This document shows, piece after piece, positions 62,404 through 64,000 of a stretch of DNA of 64,000 bases. A program made the translations under genes and the position numbers. Source of the DNA: Huaxiibacter chinensis (lineage in GTDB: Bacteria; Pseudomonadota; Gammaproteobacteria; Enterobacterales; Enterobacteriaceae); contig NZ_JAJVHF010000016.1 in NCBI RefSeq assembly GCF_022171985.1, positions 16,074 through 80,073 on the forward strand. Reading direction: 5' to 3'. Position 1 is the first letter of the stretch, and each line of letters begins with the position of its first letter. Below the pieces are notes generated by a model. The model was not told the DNA's origin. It saw only the letters and a list, made by a program, of their open reading frames with translations, and did not search any database.

Positions 62404-62742
62404 TCAATCGTCTGACTCAGTGTAGTCTTCTGCGCCTTCAACCTGTGGCTTACCGCCAGACAGAGTGTGGAAACGCTTTGGTCGCTTAATGCGTGCCATG
62501 TATTTGATCCAGACACGTTCTACTTCAGATTCAGGCTCACGCTCGCCACGGCAAACGGCAACAAATTGCTTCTCATCTTCTGTTGCAGGCTCACGTTTGC
62601 CCAGATCTAACTCGTTAAAGGCATAACCATGACGCTCAAGTAGTTGTGCCTCTTTGATGGTGAAATCACCATGACGAGAGAACCCACGCGGATAATGTTT
62701 ATTGTCGAAAAAACGATTAGTTGTCGTAAAGCTGTCCGCCAT
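62404..62742 (-). CDS. maoP: macrodomain Ori organisation protein MaoP (YifE)
   Basis: 112 residues, the E. coli length, with [27 protein letters not shown] and the acidic C-terminal tail ending TESDD. In E. coli MaoP acts with the short site maoS near its own gene to constrain the Ori macrodomain. I cannot identify maoS by eye here. Divergent from hdfR. Confidence 0.94.
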   Translation of the reverse strand: MADSFTTTNRFFDNKHYPRGFSRHGDFTIKEAQLLERHGYAFNELDLGKREPATEDEKQFVAVCRGEREPESEVERVWIKYMARIKRPKRFHTLSGGKPQVEGAEDYTESDD

Positions 62743-62860
62743 CCTACACGCTCCTAATTCTTTGGCCGAGCTATTTATGGCGCGGAGTATTAGTTACGCT
62801 TGACAGAGTGTAAAACAAAACATTTAAATCATAACGACAAATAATTTTGCGGAGAAAGAT

Positions 62861-63682
62861 GTGGATACGGAATTGCTAAAAACTTTCCTTGAAGTGAGCA
62901 GAACGCGTCACTTTGGGCGCGCCGCGGAAGCGCTCTATCTGACGCAGTCAGCAGTGAGTTTTCGTATTCGTCAGCTTGAAAATCAGCTTGGCGTGAATCT
63001 TTTCACCCGTCATCGCAACAACATTCGCTTAACGGCAGCAGGTGAAAAGCTTTTACCTTATGCTGAAACGCTCATGAGCACCTGGCAGGCGGCCCGAAAG
63101 GAGGTCGCCCATACTTCCCGGTACAATGAATTTTCTATCGGAGCCAGCGCGTCGCTGTGGGAATGTATGCTGAGTCCCTGGCTGGCGCGCTTATATCAGT
63201 CGCATGGGCAGTTACAGTTCGAGGCCCGCATTGCCCAACGGCAGTCGCTGGTAAAACAACTGCATGAACGACAGCTTGATCTGCTGATCACGACAGAAGC
63301 CCCCAAAATGGACGAATTTAGCAGCCAGATCCTCGGGCAATTCAGTTTGTCGTTATATGCCGCGGAACCAGGAATGATGAAGAGCGATCTGAACTATTTA
63401 CGTCTGGAGTGGGGACCGGATTTTCAGCAACATGAGGCCGGTTTAATCGCGGCTGACGATGTCCCCCCACTTACGACCAGCTCGGCAGAAATTGCCTGCC
63501 AACAGCTTGCGCATCTGAAAGGTTGCACCTGGCTACCTACCCGCTGGGCTGACGAGAAACAGAACTTGCACACGGTCGCCGACTCAACAACGCTGCTAAG
63601 GCCCCTTTACGCCATCTGGCTGCAGAACAGTGATAAGCAGGCGCAAATTAAAGATCTATTGAAAATCAATGTAATGGAATAA
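62861..63682 (+). CDS. hdfR: LysR-type regulator HdfR
   Basis: 273 residues from GTG at 62861 with GGAG upstream (E. coli HdfR is 279, also GTG). Winged HTH at residues 2-58 ([27 protein letters not shown]). In E. coli it represses flhDC and activates gltBD. The middle loop around YQSHGQLQF is shorter and the C-terminus lacks a few residues compared with E. coli. Divergent from maoP. Confidence 0.94.
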   Translation: MDTELLKTFLEVSRTRHFGRAAEALYLTQSAVSFRIRQLENQLGVNLFTRHRNNIRLTAAGEKLLPYAETLMSTWQAARKEVAHTSRYNEFSIGASASLWECMLSPWLARLYQSHGQLQFEARIAQRQSLVKQLHERQLDLLITTEAPKMDEFSSQILGQFSLSLYAAEPGMMKSDLNYLRLEWGPDFQQHEAGLIAADDVPPLTTSSAEIACQQLAHLKGCTWLPTRWADEKQNLHTVADSTTLLRPLYAIWLQNSDKQAQIKDLLKINVME

Positions 63683-63748
63683 AGACAGACACTGGACAAT
63701 GCTTGCAAGGATGCGAGCAAAGAGGTGAGAGGAGGTAAATTGAAGACA

Positions 63749-63778
63749 AAAAAAATCCTTTGCCTAAGCAAAGGATTA
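63749..63778 (-). terminator. terminator after trpT
   Basis: AATCCTTTGC (63755-63764) and GCAAAGGATT (63769-63778) form a 10-bp stem with a 4-nt loop. On the minus strand it is followed by eight Ts. It probably ends the rRNA/tRNA operon that contains aspT and trpT. It may also stop hdfR weakly. Confidence 0.9.
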
Positions 63779-63783
63779 TTATA

Positions 63784-63859
63784 TGGCAGGGGCGGAGAGA
63801 CTCGAACTCGCGACACCCGGTTTTGGAGACCGGTGCTCTACCAACTGAGCTACGCCCCT
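63784..63859 (-). tRNA. trpT: tRNA-Trp (anticodon CCA)
   Basis: A 76-nt cloverleaf from AGGGGCGTAGCTCAGTTGG to an encoded CCA. The anticodon CCA is in CCGGTCTCCAAAACCGG, and the T arm is GCGAGTTCGAGTCTC. It lies 53 bp downstream of aspT on the same strand, as at the end of E. coli rrnC. Confidence 0.97.
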
Positions 63860-63912
63860 AAAGTTTCTTATCATTAAGCCTGCTATCTAAGCAGGCTTAA
63901 TTTTCTAATAAG

Positions 63913-63989
63913 TGGCGGAACGGACGGGACTCGAACCCGCGACCCCCTGCGTGACAGGCAGGTATTCTAACCGACTGAACTACCGCTCC
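63913..63989 (-). tRNA. aspT: tRNA-Asp (anticodon GTC)
   Basis: A 77-nt cloverleaf from GGAGCGGTAGTTCAGTCGG to an encoded CCA. The anticodon GTC is in CCTGCCTGTCACGCAGG and the T arm is GCGGGTTCGAGTCCCG. In E. coli it lies at the distal end of rrnC, so an rRNA operon is expected just beyond the right edge. Confidence 0.97.
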
Positions 63990-64000
63990 ACCGAAGACTG

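Overview
The window is an ordinary, gene-dense stretch of enterobacterial core chromosome from the oriC-proximal side. Nearly every protein is recognisable as a homologue of an Escherichia coli K-12 protein of about the same length. Gene order matches the E. coli segment between ubiE and the rrnC-linked aspT/trpT tRNAs, reported here in the opposite orientation. Sequence divergence, GC-rich third positions, an intact ilvG and the lineage-specific changes listed below point to a non-Escherichia member of the Enterobacteriaceae, most likely Enterobacter or a close relative such as Lelliottia. The exact species cannot be fixed by reading alone. I see no prophage, transposase, integron, CRISPR array or defence island.

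Layout. 1-10 kb: ubiE (cut by the window edge), rmuC, udp, dlhH, metE and metR (divergent), bioP/yigM, yigL, pldB. 10-16.7 kb: rhtB, rhtC, recQ, pldA, yigI, rarD, corA. 17-22.7 kb: uvrD, then the dapF-yigA-xerC-yigB cluster behind lptM. 22.8-30.2 kb: cyaY, cyaA, and the divergent haem operon hemCDXY. 30.2-31.3 kb: the small RNA gene glmZ with a sigma54-type promoter, then the argX-hisR-leuT-proM tRNA operon. 31.3-43.8 kb: thrP/yifK and the enterobacterial common antigen (ECA) operon wecA-wzzE-wecB-wecC-wecD-wecE-wzxE-wecF-wzyE-wecG. 44-51.3 kb: rho, trxA, rhlB, gppA, rep, ppiC. 51.4-60.5 kb: ilvC/ilvY and the attenuated ilvLGMEDA operon. 60.8-64 kb: yifB, maoP, hdfR, trpT and aspT, probably the tail of an rRNA operon lying just outside.

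How the genes work together. The ECA genes carry out lipid-linked repeat synthesis (WecA, WecB, WecC, WecG, WecD, WecE, WecF), flipping (WzxE), polymerisation (WzyE) and chain-length control (WzzE). The ilv operon with ilvC gives the complete isoleucine/valine pathway. hemCDXY covers two steps of tetrapyrrole synthesis. metE and metR form a regulator/target pair, as do ilvC and ilvY.

Most notable departures from the E. coli picture: (1) rffG and rffH, which sit between wecC and wecD in E. coli, are absent, and wecC and wecD are joined by a stop/start overlap with a TTG start; (2) two ERIC repeats, one carrying a 14-bp tandem duplication in the metE-metR control region and one providing the start region of gppA; (3) a REP-like palindrome between the LexA-like box and the start codon of uvrD; (4) a decayed rhoL leader ORF upstream of rho; (5) a perfect 11-bp hairpin between wzzE and wecB. 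I did not find a convincing undescribed multi-gene system. The missing rffGH genes are the most consequential biological observation.
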